From contig NW_004085960.1 of the NCBI RefSeq assembly GCF_000220395.1, forward strand, positions 28,302 through 92,301: a stretch of DNA of 64,000 nt. Direction: 5' to 3'. Positions 63,498 through 64,000 of this stretch are shown one piece after another (the first letter of the stretch is position 1; every line of letters starts with the position of its first letter). This stretch comes from Ichthyophthirius multifiliis. Its lineage: Eukaryota; Ciliophora; Oligohymenophorea; Hymenostomatida. Below the pieces are notes generated by a model, which saw only the letters and a list, made by a program, of their open reading frames with translations, searched no databases and was not told the DNA's origin. A program made the translations under genes and the position numbers.

Positions 63498-64000
63498 AAA
63501 GTTTTTTTATAAGATTTAACTTAGGAAAATATTTTTAACATTTAAAAGCATTTTATACAATTCTTATTTATAATTTAATGGTGAATAATTATATTTTTTT
63601 TTTCTTTAATATCTATTTATATAATATATTCTATTACACTATACAATAGGATTTTTATTTTAATAAATTAAAATTTATTTAAATAAATATATATAAATTT
63701 TTTCAAATATGTAAATTTAATATTTATATAATATTTTATTTTATTTTAAAATGAAAAATTATTATATTACTATAAATAAATATTCGTCTTATACACCTTA
63801 ATTTTATATTAATAAATTAAAAAATTATTTAATAATAATAAAAACAATATTAATCATATTTTTTTTGTTTATGAAATTAATATTATTATTTATAATAAAT
63901 ATAAATATCTAAATTTATTTAAACTTTTATTCTAAAGATAATTTTATTTTTATGAATTTTTTTTTTAATTATTATTTTAAAATAAAAAATTTCTTTGGGG
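62615..64000. other. Gene-free A/T-rich right end
   Basis: Low-complexity A/T sequence, with an (AT)n tract near 63464-63496. Short open frames exist at 62640-62930 but with poor composition. The final bases are TTTGGGG (see findings). No gene was seen. Confidence 0.5.

Noticed and set aside
1-64000. CRISPR array, bacterial operon or phage genes
   Set aside because: No spaced direct repeats, no ribosome-binding sites and no prokaryotic gene families; the introns and code show a eukaryotic ciliate genome.
1-64000. Telomerase RNA gene
   Set aside because: No CAACCCC-type template sequence was seen on either strand.

Overview
The window is extremely A+T-rich DNA from a ciliate that reads TAA and TAG as glutamine and uses only TGA as stop. 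Every conserved gene I could reconstruct (IP3 receptor, copine, casein kinase II beta, PP2C, GDP-mannose pyrophosphorylase) runs through many TAA/TAG codons, often where glutamine is expected, and ends at TGA. Introns are short (about 35-60 nt, occasionally longer) and GT-AG. Base composition, intron style and gene families fit an oligohymenophorean, and the very low G+C suggests a hymenostome such as Ichthyophthirius; the species is my inference. ORFs called with the standard code are almost all misleading here, so the coordinates below come from manual reading in the ciliate code. Exon boundaries are given only where both the splice sites and the frame worked.

Layout. 1-1509: no gene seen. 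1.5-6.2 kb (-): a coiled-coil protein, an intronless 277-aa protein and an acylated MORN-repeat protein. 6.7-10.5 kb (+): a sphingomyelin-synthase-like membrane enzyme and a long charged coiled-coil protein. 10.9-14.3 kb (-): casein kinase II regulatory subunit and a broken cyclic-nucleotide-binding channel-like gene. 14.6-20.2 kb (+): a very long cysteine-rich multi-pass surface protein. 20.7-28.7 kb (-): PP2C phosphatase, a 383-aa membrane protein, a small five-exon C2H2 zinc-finger gene, a protein with a concanavalin/LamG-like domain and an unrecognised multi-exon gene. 29.2-30.4 kb (+): a Tc1/mariner (IS630) transposase. 31.1-40.7 kb (-): a second MORN protein, GDP-mannose pyrophosphorylase and a 5-kb multi-pass PAS-domain protein. 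40.7-44.6 kb: a gene desert with one unusually G+C-rich island that may be a structured RNA. 44.6-59.3 kb (+): an IP3-receptor calcium channel, a copine fused to a RING finger and a coiled-coil protein. 59.7-61.7 kb (-): a 135-aa protein and a decayed Tc1/mariner transposase. 62.1-62.6 kb (+): an interrupted ORF. The last bases read TTTGGGG, which could be the first unit of a TTGGGG telomere.

How the genes fit together. There is no operon logic; these are separately transcribed eukaryotic genes. Calcium and membrane signalling themes recur: an ER calcium-release channel lies 154 bp upstream of a calcium-binding copine, and there are acylated MORN and PP2C proteins and a PAS-domain membrane protein. 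Several conserved genes carry single-base frame slips inside A/T homopolymers. This looks more like sequencing or assembly error than biology, but it needs checking.
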